NCBI GenBank assembly: GCA_964353255.1
Contig: CAYGVJ010000106.1
Span: 1-19,289, forward strand
Length of the DNA stretch: 19,289 nt
From: VFZS01 sp964353255
GTDB taxonomy: Bacteria > Acidobacteriota > Terriglobia > Bryobacterales > Bryobacteraceae
Direction: 5' to 3'
Part shown: one piece after another, positions 7,674 through 16,333 of the stretch
How the letters are laid out: every line of letters starts with the position of its first letter
Position numbering within the stretch: the first letter of the stretch is position 1
Translations under genes and position numbers: made by a program
The notes under the pieces: model-generated
What the model saw: the letters and a program-made list of their open reading frames with translations, nothing else
Database searches by the model: none
What the model was told of the DNA's origin: nothing

Positions 7674-10142
7674 TTACGGCTCGACCGTAAGAACCGCCTC
7701 CGCGGCCGTCAGCCCCGGCGCCGTCGCCCGGATGGTGACCTTGCCCGGCTGGGCGCCTGAGCGCACCACGGCGACCGCCCGGCCCTGGTACGCCTTCTTC
7801 TGGTTGGCCCGTACAGGGCTGCTGTCAGTGAGGTCCGCGTTGTCCACGGCGAGCAGCCGGCCGGGGCCTGTCACCTCGAAGGTGATCGTATGGTCGGCGT
7901 CCGGCAGGCGGTTCCCGTCGCGGTCCACGACGTGCGCTTCGACCGTGGATACCTGCCTTCCATTGCCTTTAAGGGTCTTCAGGTCCGGCCTCAGTTCGAT
8001 CTTCGCGGGCGGGCCGATGGACTTCAATTGGAAGCGCGCCGCGGGGCTCCCGCCCTTCTTCCCCACCACGTCCACGGTCCCTGTTTCATTGGGCACCGAC
8101 CAGACCAGAGCCGGCAACAGGCGGTCCGGGATCTGCCTCTCGCCCAGCGACCGCCCATTCAGCAACACCTCGACCGCGTCGCAGTTTGTGTACACCTCGA
8201 GGGGAATGTTCTTGCGCGGGTCGGCGGTCCAGCCCCACCGCTCGACCAGCGGTATCCGCCCCAGGTTCTTCGGCCACTCGGCCAGGCGCGACTCATCGGC
8301 GCCCGCGCCCCAGGCCGCCGCGTACACCATCGGCTGGCTGCTCCAAAGCGCCTGCCGCAAATACGCCTCCCGCTTCCAGAAGCCCTGGATGTCCAGCAGC
8401 CCGGCCGCGGACCCGTGACTCGGAAACCGGCGGGCCTCCCCGAGAAAATCGATCCCCGTCCAGAGAAACTGTCCGGCGACGTAGTCGTTGAGCGCGACGT
8501 ATCGCCAGGCGTCCAGGCTCCGGCTGTTCTCGCTGCCGTAGATGACCCGGTTGGGATAGGCTTTGTGATCCCGGTCGTAAAACTGCTCCAGGTAGTTGTA
8601 GCCGGCCACGTCCAGCATGTCGGCCACGCCGGTGGCGTTGGAGGCGTTGATATCGGCCAGGCCCATGGTGACGGGCCGCGTAGTGTCCAGCAGCTTCACC
8701 GCGGCGATGAGCCGGCGTGCAATGCCGGGCATCAGGTCAGCCGAGAGGCTGTTCGGCTTCACCCCGTCTCTGCCCCGCGGATGGGTGAAAGGATCATCGG
8801 GGTAGTCAATCTCGTTGCCGATGCTCCACATGATGATCGACGGATGGTTCCTGTCCCGGCGCACCATGTCCTGAAGATCGCCGACGGCCCACTCCTCGAA
8901 AACTTCGTGGTAGCCGCGCCGGCCTGCCACCCCCACATTCCAGCCTTCCGCCCACTTGCGCTTGCCCCCGATCCACTCGTCGAAGGCCTCGTCGATGACC
9001 AGGAAGCCCAGCCGGTCGCACAGGTCGTAGAACTCCGGGGCCATGGGGTTGTGGGAACACCGAATCGCGTTCACGCCGATTTCTTTGAAGCGTTTCAGCC
9101 GGCGTTCCAAGGCTTCTTCAAAGAACGCCGCCCCCAGCGCTCCCAGGTCGTGATGGATGCAGACGCCCTTCATCTTGACCGGCTGTCCATTGAAGACCAG
9201 ACCCTGGTCGGGGCTGAAGTAGAATCTCCGCACACCGAACGGGGTCCTTTGCTCATCCGCGGGTTGTCCGTTCATGTACAGGCGGCTCACCGCGGTGTAC
9301 AAATAAGGCTGTTCCGGGGACCACCGGTTCGGGCGCGGGATCGCGATCTGCTGGGCGAAGGTCCTCTCCTTGCCGGGGGCGATCGGTTCCGCGCCTTTGG
9401 CGTTCCCGATTTCGCTTCCGCGGGCGTCCACGACGGTGGTGACCAGGCTCACCTCAGCCTGGGCAGCCGACTCGTTCATCACCCGCGTTTCTACGGAGAC
9501 CAGCGCCTCAGCCTCCTGGGCCACCGGCGTCGTCACGTAGGTTCCCCAGGGGGCGATGTGGACCGGGCCGGTGACGCTGAGCCAGACGTGGCGGTAGATT
9601 CCCGACCCGGGGTACCAGCGCGAGTCGGCGACCACGCTGTGATCCACACGCACGGCCAGCAGATTGGGCGAGGCGCCGAAGCCAAGGTGCGGCGTGAGGT
9701 CGTACTCGAAGGTGGAGTAGCCGTAGGGCCGGCGGCCAAGGCGCCGGCCATTGACCCAGACATCACTGTCCCGATACACGCCATCGAAACGGACGGAGAT
9801 CTTGCGGCCGCGCAGCGACGCCGGGAGGGTGAATGTCTTGCGGTACCAAGCGATGCCGCCGGGCAGGAAGCCGGTGCCGCTCGAGTTCTTTGGGCTGTAA
9901 GGTCCTTCGATGGACCAGTCGTGCGGCAGGTCCACGATCCGCCAGTCCCGGTCCGCCAGCGCGGCAGCCTCGCCCTGCTGGACGTCTCCCAGATGGAACC
10001 GCCACCGGTTATCGAAGTTCCACCGCTCACGTACCGATTGGGCGTGGCTCAGGACGGCGGTAAACAGGAATGCAGTGGCGACAAACGCTTTGAGCACGCC
10101 CCGGTGGCGCGGGTGGGTACGTCTGAGGGTTGCGCGGTACAT
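7674..10142 (-). CDS. Secreted glycoside hydrolase family 2 (beta-galactosidase-like)
   Basis: This is an exo-acting beta-glycosidase expected to act in the periplasm or outside the cell. The 822-residue protein has a signal peptide with a basic start and a cut after SHA (about residue 34). A GH2 sugar-binding domain follows (about 40-200, with DLPHDWSIEGPY and RRPYGYSTFEYDLT), then an Ig-like domain (about 205-310) and a TIM barrel (about 315-590). The acid/base is Glu444 in SIGNEID and the likely nucleophile is Glu538 in YGSENSRS. The C-terminus carries a DUF4982-like domain (NCDAVEVLLNGRSLGE) and a final Ig-like domain. Substrate cannot be fixed: beta-galactoside is the usual assignment for this layout. 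ATG 10142 has a strong AGGAGGT about 5 nt upstream; an in-frame ATG at 10187 lacks this. It is the last gene of a minus-strand group. Confidence 0.92.
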   Translation of the reverse strand: MYRATLRRTHPRHRGVLKAFVATAFLFTAVLSHAQSVRERWNFDNRWRFHLGDVQQGEAAALADRDWRIVDLPHDWSIEGPYSPKNSSGTGFLPGGIAWYRKTFTLPASLRGRKISVRFDGVYRDSDVWVNGRRLGRRPYGYSTFEYDLTPHLGFGASPNLLAVRVDHSVVADSRWYPGSGIYRHVWLSVTGPVHIAPWGTYVTTPVAQEAEALVSVETRVMNESAAQAEVSLVTTVVDARGSEIGNAKGAEPIAPGKERTFAQQIAIPRPNRWSPEQPYLYTAVSRLYMNGQPADEQRTPFGVRRFYFSPDQGLVFNGQPVKMKGVCIHHDLGALGAAFFEEALERRLKRFKEIGVNAIRCSHNPMAPEFYDLCDRLGFLVIDEAFDEWIGGKRKWAEGWNVGVAGRRGYHEVFEEWAVGDLQDMVRRDRNHPSIIMWSIGNEIDYPDDPFTHPRGRDGVKPNSLSADLMPGIARRLIAAVKLLDTTRPVTMGLADINASNATGVADMLDVAGYNYLEQFYDRDHKAYPNRVIYGSENSRSLDAWRYVALNDYVAGQFLWTGIDFLGEARRFPSHGSAAGLLDIQGFWKREAYLRQALWSSQPMVYAAAWGAGADESRLAEWPKNLGRIPLVERWGWTADPRKNIPLEVYTNCDAVEVLLNGRSLGERQIPDRLLPALVWSVPNETGTVDVVGKKGGSPAARFQLKSIGPPAKIELRPDLKTLKGNGRQVSTVEAHVVDRDGNRLPDADHTITFEVTGPGRLLAVDNADLTDSSPVRANQKKAYQGRAVAVVRSGAQPGKVTIRATAPGLTAAEAVLTVEP

Positions 10143-10187
10143 GGAGCACCTCCTGCTGTGATATGTACGCTCTTGGCGCGAAGCCAT

Positions 10188-10775
10188 CTAGGCAGGTGTG
10201 TCCTCTCCGGCCCCCTGCCCGATGTTGGCGCTCTTGAGCAGCTTGTAGACGATGCGGTTGGCGGGAACCTTGGATTCCACCCAGTCGATGCCCTCGGAGG
10301 TTATCATGTAGTCGCTGCTGGTCTCGTCCCGCCGAAGGAACCCCTTCTCCTTCAAGTACCAGATGGTGAATTCCAGGTGCTCGCGGGGGAAGGAGGTCAT
10401 GGCTTCCAGCTCCAGCAGCGACAGGCTGGGGTCGTCCGGCGTGGACCGCCGCCGGTTATACAGCAGGCACAGCAGACCCAGGCGGCGGTTGCCCTCGGCC
10501 TCGATGCCCACCACGAAATCCTTCATCTCGAAGATGGGCAGCGGATGGGAATACTGGAGCTGAACCCGCTCGCTGTACGCCGCGCGCTTCTCCGGGTCGC
10601 CCAGCACCTCGTAGGCCTCCCGCAGCCGGATGAACATCTCCATGTCTCCGGTGTTGGGGTTGTCGGGGTGGTAGCGGGCGGCCAGGATCCGGTAGACCCG
10701 CTGGATGGTCTCCGGCTCGGCATTGGGGCTGATCTGGAGCAGCTCGTAGTAATCGACGAAATCGGCTTCAGCCAT
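10188..10775 (-). CDS. J-domain protein with a C-terminal winged-helix-like region
   Basis: The N-terminal 70 residues are a DnaJ J-domain: DYYELLQISPNAEPETIQR, the HPD signature at 36-38 (ARYHPDNP) and FIRLREAYEVLGDPEKRAAY. Such domains stimulate the ATPase of Hsp70 (DnaK). There is no Gly/Phe region, zinc-finger domain or C-terminal substrate domain, so this is not DnaJ itself. Residues about 85-175 look like a winged helix (LSLLELEAMTSFPREHLEFTIWYLKEKGFLRRD, split here by helix turns, then DYMITSEGIDWVE). ATG 10775 overlaps the stop of the upstream transporter gene (ATGGCTGA), which suggests translational coupling; ATG 10793 is the alternative. It is probably a co-chaperone adaptor or regulator. 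The exact role is unknown. Confidence 0.82.
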   Translation of the reverse strand: MAEADFVDYYELLQISPNAEPETIQRVYRILAARYHPDNPNTGDMEMFIRLREAYEVLGDPEKRAAYSERVQLQYSHPLPIFEMKDFVVGIEAEGNRRLGLLCLLYNRRRSTPDDPSLSLLELEAMTSFPREHLEFTIWYLKEKGFLRRDETSSDYMITSEGIDWVESKVPANRIVYKLLKSANIGQGAGEDTPA

Positions 10776-11841
10776 GCGCAGTGATTGTACCATCCGGCGC
10801 GCCCGCGGCCAGGCGCGCCTTCTGTACGCGAACGTAGATCACCCGCAGCGTGGCCAGCGCGGGCACCGAAAGGAACATCCCCGGGATGCCGGCGATCTGC
10901 TCGCCCGCCAGCGCGCCGAAGATCACCAGGAGCGGGTGCAGCGACACGCCGGCGCTCATCAGCCGAGGGTTCAAGATGTAGTCCTGGAAGATGCGGTAGC
11001 CGACCAGGAAGGCCAGAATCACCAGCACGTGTCCGAACCCGCTGAAAGCCGCTACCAGGACGATGACCACCGCCGCTGTGGCGGGCCCCACCACCGGGAT
11101 GAACTCCAGGGCGCCAGCGATGCTAGCCAGCAGCACGCCATAGGGCATGCCGATCACGGTGAAGAACAGCCCGTAGGCCAGCAGGGTGGCCAGCGACAGC
11201 AGCATCAGCGCCCGGATGAACTGCCCCAGCAGGTGGTGCAGGTCCGAGAAAATGTCTTCCCACACGCTCCGGCGGGGGCCGGACATCATCCCCAGGATCC
11301 GGGCGCGAAACTCGGCGCCATCCTTGAGGAAGAAGAAGGCGAAGATGGGAATCAGTATCACCACCAGCGCCCCGCTCAGTATCGACATGATCTGGGCGGT
11401 GGCCTTCTCCAGCGACGGCAGCAGAACCGAGGTCAGGCTGGATCCCTGTTCCCGCAGCAGTTGCAGCAAGTGCCCCTTGAGCGGCGCCAGCCAGCTCGGC
11501 TCCGGCTCGGCCAGGGTTTGCTCCACCTTCTGGAGGAGGTCCGGGAATCTCTTGGCCAGGTTCGAAGCCTCGCTCGAGGCCTTGGCGCCCACGGCCGTGC
11601 CCACCAGCACTAATGCCGCGACGAGCGCCACATAGACCGCCGCCAGAGCCCAGTTCCGTGAGACTCGCCGGGGCGTGAGCCGGTCCACCAGGTTGACCAG
11701 CGGCGACAGCAGGTAGGCGAAGAGCACCGCCAGCACGAACACCAGCAGCACCCGCCGCAGCAGGTAAACCAGGGCCAGCGACAAGGCCACCAGGAATACC
11801 GTCCAGGCGGCTCGTGCCGCGCGGCTGTCCAGCCCTAACAT
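10768..11841 (-). CDS. AI-2E family transporter (PerM/YdiK-like membrane protein)
   Basis: This 357-residue polytopic inner-membrane protein belongs to the AI-2E/PerM family. Members have been linked to autoinducer-2 export, Na+/H+ exchange or other efflux, but for most the substrate is unknown. Two hydrophobic segments lie at about 12-45, another at 64-84, then a soluble, partly helical part (about 90-150). Further membrane segments follow at about 155-180, 210-235, 238-290 and 300-340. Family signatures visible are LEFIPVVGPATA and the C-terminal NPRLMSAGVSLHPLLVIFGAL (residues split around the loop). It starts 10 nt after the dehydrogenase stop and overlaps the J-domain gene, so these three are very likely one transcript. 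No luxS is in the window, so an AI-2 role is not supported here. Confidence 0.9.
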   Translation of the reverse strand: MLGLDSRAARAAWTVFLVALSLALVYLLRRVLLVFVLAVLFAYLLSPLVNLVDRLTPRRVSRNWALAAVYVALVAALVLVGTAVGAKASSEASNLAKRFPDLLQKVEQTLAEPEPSWLAPLKGHLLQLLREQGSSLTSVLLPSLEKATAQIMSILSGALVVILIPIFAFFFLKDGAEFRARILGMMSGPRRSVWEDIFSDLHHLLGQFIRALMLLSLATLLAYGLFFTVIGMPYGVLLASIAGALEFIPVVGPATAAVVIVLVAAFSGFGHVLVILAFLVGYRIFQDYILNPRLMSAGVSLHPLLVIFGALAGEQIAGIPGMFLSVPALATLRVIYVRVQKARLAAGAPDGTITAHG

Positions 11842-11851
11842 ACGCCCAACC

Positions 11852-12883
11852 TCAGGGCTTGATCACTATCTTCGCCACGCCGTCTTCGTACCGCTCCAGC
11901 AGCGAGAAGGCGCGCTCGATATCTTCCAGCGGAAACTCGTGCGTCAGCAGCGGCGCCAGCCGGGCCCGCTGCTGGCCCAACAGCTCCAGGGCGGGGTGGA
12001 ATTCGGTGGCCGAGCGGCGCACGTTGAAAAACGCCAGCTCCGCCAGCCGCATGGTTTCTATGTCCAGCGGCAAATAGGTGGCCGAGGGTATCCCGGTCAA
12101 GACGAAACGCCCGCCCTTGCGCGTCGCCCGGAGGCACTGGTTCAGGCTGTCTCCCTTGGCCGCGCAGTCGAGGGCCAGATCTACGCCTCGCTCGCCCGTC
12201 TCGCTCCGGATCTGGCGGACCGGATCGACCGCTGCCGGGTCGATCACCTCTTCCGCTCCCATCTGCCGGGCCAGCTCCCGTCGGCGCCCGACCGGCTCGA
12301 CCGCCCACACCCGGCTGACCCCCGCGAGCTTCAGCACCAGCACCGTCAGCAGGCCGATGGGACCGGCCCCCAAGACCGCCGCCGTCTCGCCTAGCTGCGG
12401 CTGCGCGAACTTCATCGAGTGCAGCACAATCGCCAGCGGCTCGATCAGCGTGGCTTCCTCCAGGCTCAGCTCTGGCGCCAGAGGCATCAGCGTGTGCGCG
12501 GGCACGTTGGCGTGGTCCCGGAACAATCCCAGGTGCGGCGGGGCGCTCAGGAACCGCAGGCTGGTGCAAAGATTGTGGCGCCCCACGCGGCAGAACTCGC
12601 AGCGATAGCAGAACTGCGAGGGCTCGATTGCCGCCCGATCGCCCGGCGACCAGCCCGTGACCCCGGGGCCGGTCTTTACCACCCGCCCGGCGGGTTCGTG
12701 TCCCATGACCAGCGGGTAGACCGTCGGCGCCCCGCCGATCTGCCCCTCCGAGAAGTGATGCAGGTCCGAGCCGCACACCCCCACCGCCAGCAGGCGCACC
12801 TGCACCTCGCCCGGCCCGGGTTCCTCCAAGGCCTGCTCCACGATCCGGAACCGGCGGAACTCGTACAATTCAGCGACGCGCAT
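11852..12883 (-). CDS. Zinc-dependent alcohol dehydrogenase (MDR family, threonine/sorbitol dehydrogenase-like)
   Basis: This cytoplasmic NAD(P)-dependent dehydrogenase should oxidise a secondary alcohol or polyol. The 343-residue protein has the catalytic zinc ligands Cys37 (GVCGSD), His62-Glu63 (GHEPAGRV) and Glu148. The structural-zinc Cys set is C92, C95, C98 and C106. The Rossmann motif GAGPIG is at 172-177, and Glu196 at the end of the second strand suggests NAD. It is close to L-threonine 3-dehydrogenase and sorbitol dehydrogenase, but the substrate cannot be read. The start is ATG 12883 (MRVAELYEF), with only a weak GGAAGA upstream. An upstream in-frame ATG at 13030 would overlap the zinc-ribbon gene and add non-homologous sequence. 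It lies 48 nt after that gene and 10 nt before the transporter. Confidence 0.9.
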   Translation of the reverse strand: MRVAELYEFRRFRIVEQALEEPGPGEVQVRLLAVGVCGSDLHHFSEGQIGGAPTVYPLVMGHEPAGRVVKTGPGVTGWSPGDRAAIEPSQFCYRCEFCRVGRHNLCTSLRFLSAPPHLGLFRDHANVPAHTLMPLAPELSLEEATLIEPLAIVLHSMKFAQPQLGETAAVLGAGPIGLLTVLVLKLAGVSRVWAVEPVGRRRELARQMGAEEVIDPAAVDPVRQIRSETGERGVDLALDCAAKGDSLNQCLRATRKGGRFVLTGIPSATYLPLDIETMRLAELAFFNVRRSATEFHPALELLGQQRARLAPLLTHEFPLEDIERAFSLLERYEDGVAKIVIKP

Positions 12884-12932
12884 TCTTCCACAGTACCGGA
12901 AGCTCCGCGTGGCAGGCAAACCGCCCGGCAGC

Positions 12933-13409
12933 CTACTTCTTGAACAGGTTGTCGAAGGCCGCGCGGGCGGCGTCGGGGGAACGCGGCGCCTGGTTGGAGA
13001 CCCCTCCCGAGGAGGCGCCGGAAGTGGCATCGCGCGCCACGGTCACGCGCGGCTCGAACCAGGTACACTCGTTGGCCTGGTCCTTGGAAGGAACCCGCGC
13101 CGGGATGGGCTTGCGGCACTGGAAGCGGGTCGAGGTGTCAAAGTTGGCGCACTGCTTGCAGCAGTGCAAGGCTACGCCGCACTTCGGGCAATTGCCTCGG
13201 TAGTCGGTGTCCTCGGCCAGGGCTGTGGTGCAGTTGTAGCAGCGGGTGGCCACCACGCTCTGCACCATCCGCGGCAAGCGGGGCCCCGTCACATCGATGG
13301 GCGGGCGCGGCCCCTGGCGCACCCCCTCCTCGGGCCTCCGCCCGAAACCTTCGCGGTCCCGGCCGGATTCCATGTATCCGTGTTGTCGGTATTTTCGATC
13401 GCTCTCCAT
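12933..13409 (-). CDS. Cys-rich zinc-ribbon protein of unknown function
   Basis: This 158-residue soluble protein has a charged, probably disordered N-terminus (1-50). A compact Cys-rich core (57-115) follows with nine cysteines: C57, C60, C74, C77, C83, C84, C87, C98 and C115. CYNC and CPKC form a classic zinc ribbon; CCKQCANFD and C98/C115 could bind a second metal or be redox-active. The tail ends in a short hydrophobic helix, AAFDNLFKK. I recall similar proteins annotated as hypothetical in Acidobacteria, but no function is known to me. The start is ATG 13409 with AAAGGAG about 13 nt upstream, longer than usual; ATG 13373 is the alternative. It is the first gene of a five-gene minus-strand run. 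Confidence 0.75.
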   Translation of the reverse strand: MESDRKYRQHGYMESGRDREGFGRRPEEGVRQGPRPPIDVTGPRLPRMVQSVVATRCYNCTTALAEDTDYRGNCPKCGVALHCCKQCANFDTSTRFQCRKPIPARVPSKDQANECTWFEPRVTVARDATSGASSGGVSNQAPRSPDAARAAFDNLFKK

Positions 13410-13768
13410 GGAGGATCACCAGCTCCTTTGGAGTGTTCCCGGAGATCTAGAGGTGTGCTCTACTACGCTCCCGCGATATCCATTTCCTTCCGCGATTGCT
13501 TCGTCGAAGGCGGGCGCAGCGAGGTCGCGGCCGGGAACTGCCACCTGGAACCTGCGGGGTGCCCGGCGCGGGGTAGCCACTCAAGTGACTCACCCACGCC
13601 TCAAATCCATTATGTACCACGAATCAAGCGCAAATGCCAGCCGGTATTCGCCGTACGTCCCTCCCAGCAAAGACCCCGGTGGCGGGCTCTAACCCGCCGC
13701 TGCCGGGCGCCGGCCGGCGGCCGCGCCTGAGGTCCAGCCCCCATTCCGCGTCAGCAAGCCACGCCGAT
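13410..13768. other. 359-nt region without a gene: leader of the minus-strand operon and 3' flank of glgP
   Basis: No plausible protein or tRNA was found on either strand. For the minus strand the part near 13410 is the 5' leader of the zinc-ribbon gene. It contains a strong imperfect hairpin at 13571-13595 and a possible -10 box CATAAT at 13609-13614, but no good -35 at normal spacing. A larger GC stem can form between CCGGG and CCCGG segments around 13525-13570. The part near 13768 follows the phosphorylase stop and holds the hairpins at 13679-13700 and beyond. No known riboswitch consensus was matched. Confidence 0.45.
13679..13700 (-). terminator. Hairpin downstream of the glucan phosphorylase
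   Basis: GTGGCGGG (13679-13686) pairs with CCCGCCGC (13693-13700), with one G-T pair and a CTCTAA loop. It lies about 70 nt beyond the phosphorylase stop on the minus strand. A second very GC-rich self-complementary stretch lies at 13701-13725, between it and the stop. No U-run follows, so it is a possible factor-dependent stop or processing signal rather than a textbook terminator. Confidence 0.35.
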
Positions 13769-16333
13769 TCAGTCCGATGCAGCCGTCTCCCGGGCCCACT
13801 TGATCAACCCGCCGCAGGGTTTGGACAGCGGGTCTCCGAAATGGTTCGGCGTTATTCGCAAGGCGTAGCCCAGCCGCCCGGTCTGCCGCGGCACCACTTC
13901 CTTTTCGAAGACAACCACGTGACCGGACTCCGCCACGGGAGGCAACAGCATGACCTCGGTGTCCTCCAGGTGGCCTCCGGCCCCGATGCGCCCCACCACC
14001 ACCTCGACGCGCACATCGCCCGGCTTAAGCCCGGCCAAGTCCGCTGTCGCCCGCACTGTCACCGGCCGGCCGCTCAGCACCGGCCCGGCGGGTGGGCCGC
14101 CCAGCTCCACGAACTTCACCTTACTCCAGGCCCGCGCAACTTCCGCTTCCCAGCGCGCCGTCTCCCGCGCCTTCCGGAAGCCGTCGGCCGCCAGCTCCTG
14201 GTAGGCCGCCTGGGCCGGTTCGTAGAGCTGCGTCCGATACTCCTCAACCATCCGCTGCGAGTTGAACTGCGGGCCTAGATAGCTGAGCGACCGCTTCACC
14301 CGGCGCAGCCACTCGCGGGGAACGCCCTGGTCGCGTTCGTAGAAGGTGGGAACGATGTCGATTTCCAGCAGCGAGTAGATCGTCGTCGCGTGGACCTCGT
14401 CCTGGTCCTCCGAGTAAGGATAGCGATCCCCCACCGCCCAGCCGCCGACCTGCTCGTAAGCCTCGTCGAACCACCCGTCCAGGATGCTCAGGTTCAGCAC
14501 GCCGTTCAAACCCGCCTTCATGCCGCTGGTCCCGCAGGCCTCTTCGCCGCGCCGCGGCGTGTTCAGCCACAGATCCACGGCGGTGACCAGCTCGCGGGCC
14601 ACGTTCGCGTCGTAATCCTCCAGGAACACCAGCCGCTTGGCCAGTTCCGGGTCCCGCGAGAGCTGCACGATCTGCCGGATCAGCTCCTTGCCCGGGTGAT
14701 CCTTGGGGTGCGCCTTGCCCGCTATGACGATCTGCACCGGCATCTCCGGGTGGGACAGGATCCGCTTCAGCCGGGCGGCGTCCCGGAACAGCAGCGTGGC
14801 CCGCTTGTAAGTGGCGAAGCGGCGCGCAAAGCCGATGGTGAAGGCCTCCGGGTCCAGGACCTCCGCGGCCCGCCGCAGCTCGACCGAAGAGCCTTTGCGC
14901 TGCAGGGCGAAATTGCCCTGGCGCTCGCGGACGAAGGTCACCAGACGTCTCTTCCGCCGGCGGTGCGCCTCCCAGAGTTCCTGGTCCGGGATGTCCTGCA
15001 CCTGTTCCCAGGTCTTGGGGTCGGTCGCGCGCTCCCGCCAGTCCGGCTGCAAATACTGGTCGTAGAGGGTGGCCAGGTCGTTGTTCAGCCAGGTCAGCAG
15101 GTGCACCGCATTGGTGATCGAGGTGATGGGGATCTCCCAGACCGGCAGCCGCGGCCACAACTCCTGCCAGAGCTCCTGGGAGACCTGGCGATGCAGGCGG
15201 CTGACCGCGTTGCGGAACCCCGAGGCCTTGATCGCCAGAATGGCCATCGAGAAGGGCTCGTTAGGGTCGCCGGGATTGCGCCGGCCCAAGCCCATCAGCC
15301 GGTCGAACTCGATTCCGGTCGCGGCGCAGTACTCCTGGAAATACTGCCACATCAGGCCGCTCTCGAACAGGTCGAGGCCCGCCGGCACCGAGGTGTGCGT
15401 GGTGAAGACGTTGTTGCAGCGGGAAACCTCGAACGCCTCCGCGAAGCTGAGCCCCTGCTCCTGGATCAGCACGCGGATACGTTCCAGGGCCAGGAAGGCG
15501 GAGTGCCCGTCGTTCATGTGGTACACGGTGGGCTCCAGCCCGAGAGCCTTCAGCGCCCGGAGCCCGCCCACCCCCAGCACCAGTTCCTGGCGGATACGCA
15601 CGTGGCTGTCGTCGGCGTAGAGCTGATCGGTGATGTCACGGTGTTCCGCCAGTTCGTTCTCCGGAATGTTGGTGTCCAGCAGGTACAGCTTCACCCGGCC
15701 CACGTCCATCCGCCAGACCTTGCTCCAGACCACGCCCGTCGGCAGCTTCACCGGCACTTTGAGCTCCGCGCCGCCGGGGTCCCGCACCGGCGCCAGCGGA
15801 AGCGTGTAGAAATCGTTGACCGGCGAGCGCTCCTGTTGCCAGCCGTCCGGGTTCAGCGACTGCTGGAGGTAGCCGGTCTGGTAAAGCAACCCCACGCCCA
15901 CCACCGGCACATCCGAATCGCTGGAAGCTTTCAGGAAGTCCCCGGCCAGCACTCCCAGGCCGCCGGAATACCCGGGGAAGCACTCCGCTACGCCGTACTC
16001 CATGGTGAAGTAGGCCACCAACTGATTCCGTGCCGGGGCCCCGGTGCGGTACATGTAAGCATCGAATCGCTCGCAGGCCCGCCGGTACAGCGCCAGGTAG
16101 CGTGGGTCGCCCGCCAGTCTCTCCAGTGTGGCCTGAGGGATCTGGCCCAACATCAAGACCGGGTTGTGCCCGCACGCCGGCCACAGATCCGAGTCCGTCC
16201 GCCGGAACAGCATTCGGATGGTGGGTTCCCAGCCCCAAAGCACGTTGCCGGCCAACTCGGAAAGCCTGGAAAGGGCTGGCGGCAACGCGGGACGGACCAG
16301 GAACTCGCGGAGGGGTGGAATCTGGAATGCCAT
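13769..16333 (-). CDS. glgP: Alpha-glucan (glycogen) phosphorylase, GT35
   Basis: This PLP enzyme releases glucose-1-phosphate from alpha-1,4-glucans such as glycogen, using phosphate. The 854-residue protein has a DUF3417-type N-terminal domain (about 10-110, with NVLWGWEP). The phosphorylase core follows, with YFTMEYGVAECFPGYSGGLGVLAGD, split as YFTMEYGV and GYSGGLGVLAGD. Other motifs are the substrate loop NDGHSAFLALER, the FTTHTSVPAG motif, RRFATYKRA and the PLP-binding Lys606 in GTSGMKAGLNG. The layout is the short 'alpha-glucan phosphorylase' type common in non-enteric bacteria, and its length fits. ATG 16333 (MAFQIPPL) is chosen by family fit, but no clear Shine-Dalgarno sequence is seen; ATG 16405 would add 24 residues. 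It is divergent from the ferredoxin gene. No other glycogen gene is in the window. Confidence 0.93.
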   Translation of the reverse strand: MAFQIPPLREFLVRPALPPALSRLSELAGNVLWGWEPTIRMLFRRTDSDLWPACGHNPVLMLGQIPQATLERLAGDPRYLALYRRACERFDAYMYRTGAPARNQLVAYFTMEYGVAECFPGYSGGLGVLAGDFLKASSDSDVPVVGVGLLYQTGYLQQSLNPDGWQQERSPVNDFYTLPLAPVRDPGGAELKVPVKLPTGVVWSKVWRMDVGRVKLYLLDTNIPENELAEHRDITDQLYADDSHVRIRQELVLGVGGLRALKALGLEPTVYHMNDGHSAFLALERIRVLIQEQGLSFAEAFEVSRCNNVFTTHTSVPAGLDLFESGLMWQYFQEYCAATGIEFDRLMGLGRRNPGDPNEPFSMAILAIKASGFRNAVSRLHRQVSQELWQELWPRLPVWEIPITSITNAVHLLTWLNNDLATLYDQYLQPDWRERATDPKTWEQVQDIPDQELWEAHRRRKRRLVTFVRERQGNFALQRKGSSVELRRAAEVLDPEAFTIGFARRFATYKRATLLFRDAARLKRILSHPEMPVQIVIAGKAHPKDHPGKELIRQIVQLSRDPELAKRLVFLEDYDANVARELVTAVDLWLNTPRRGEEACGTSGMKAGLNGVLNLSILDGWFDEAYEQVGGWAVGDRYPYSEDQDEVHATTIYSLLEIDIVPTFYERDQGVPREWLRRVKRSLSYLGPQFNSQRMVEEYRTQLYEPAQAAYQELAADGFRKARETARWEAEVARAWSKVKFVELGGPPAGPVLSGRPVTVRATADLAGLKPGDVRVEVVVGRIGAGGHLEDTEVMLLPPVAESGHVVVFEKEVVPRQTGRLGYALRITPNHFGDPLSKPCGGLIKWARETAASD

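Noticed and set aside
7890..10784. Very long plus-strand open frame (964 codons) opposite the GH2 and J-domain genes
   Set aside because: It is the antisense shadow of GC-rich genes. Its translation is low-complexity, rich in His, Val, Gly, Arg and Pro, and matches no family, while the minus strand carries clear catalytic motifs and ribosome binding sites.
12884..13030. N-terminal extension of the alcohol dehydrogenase from ATG 13030
   Set aside because: It would overlap the zinc-ribbon gene and adds Pro/Arg-rich sequence unlike any dehydrogenase start.
13501..13620. Possible TPP, cobalamin or cyclic-di-GMP riboswitch
   Set aside because: The GC-rich stems are there, but none of the conserved cores of those classes could be matched on either strand.
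13619..13640. Sigma-54 promoter (TGGCA...TTGA) on the minus strand
   Set aside because: The spacing between the -24 and -12 elements is off by one and the -12 GC is missing.
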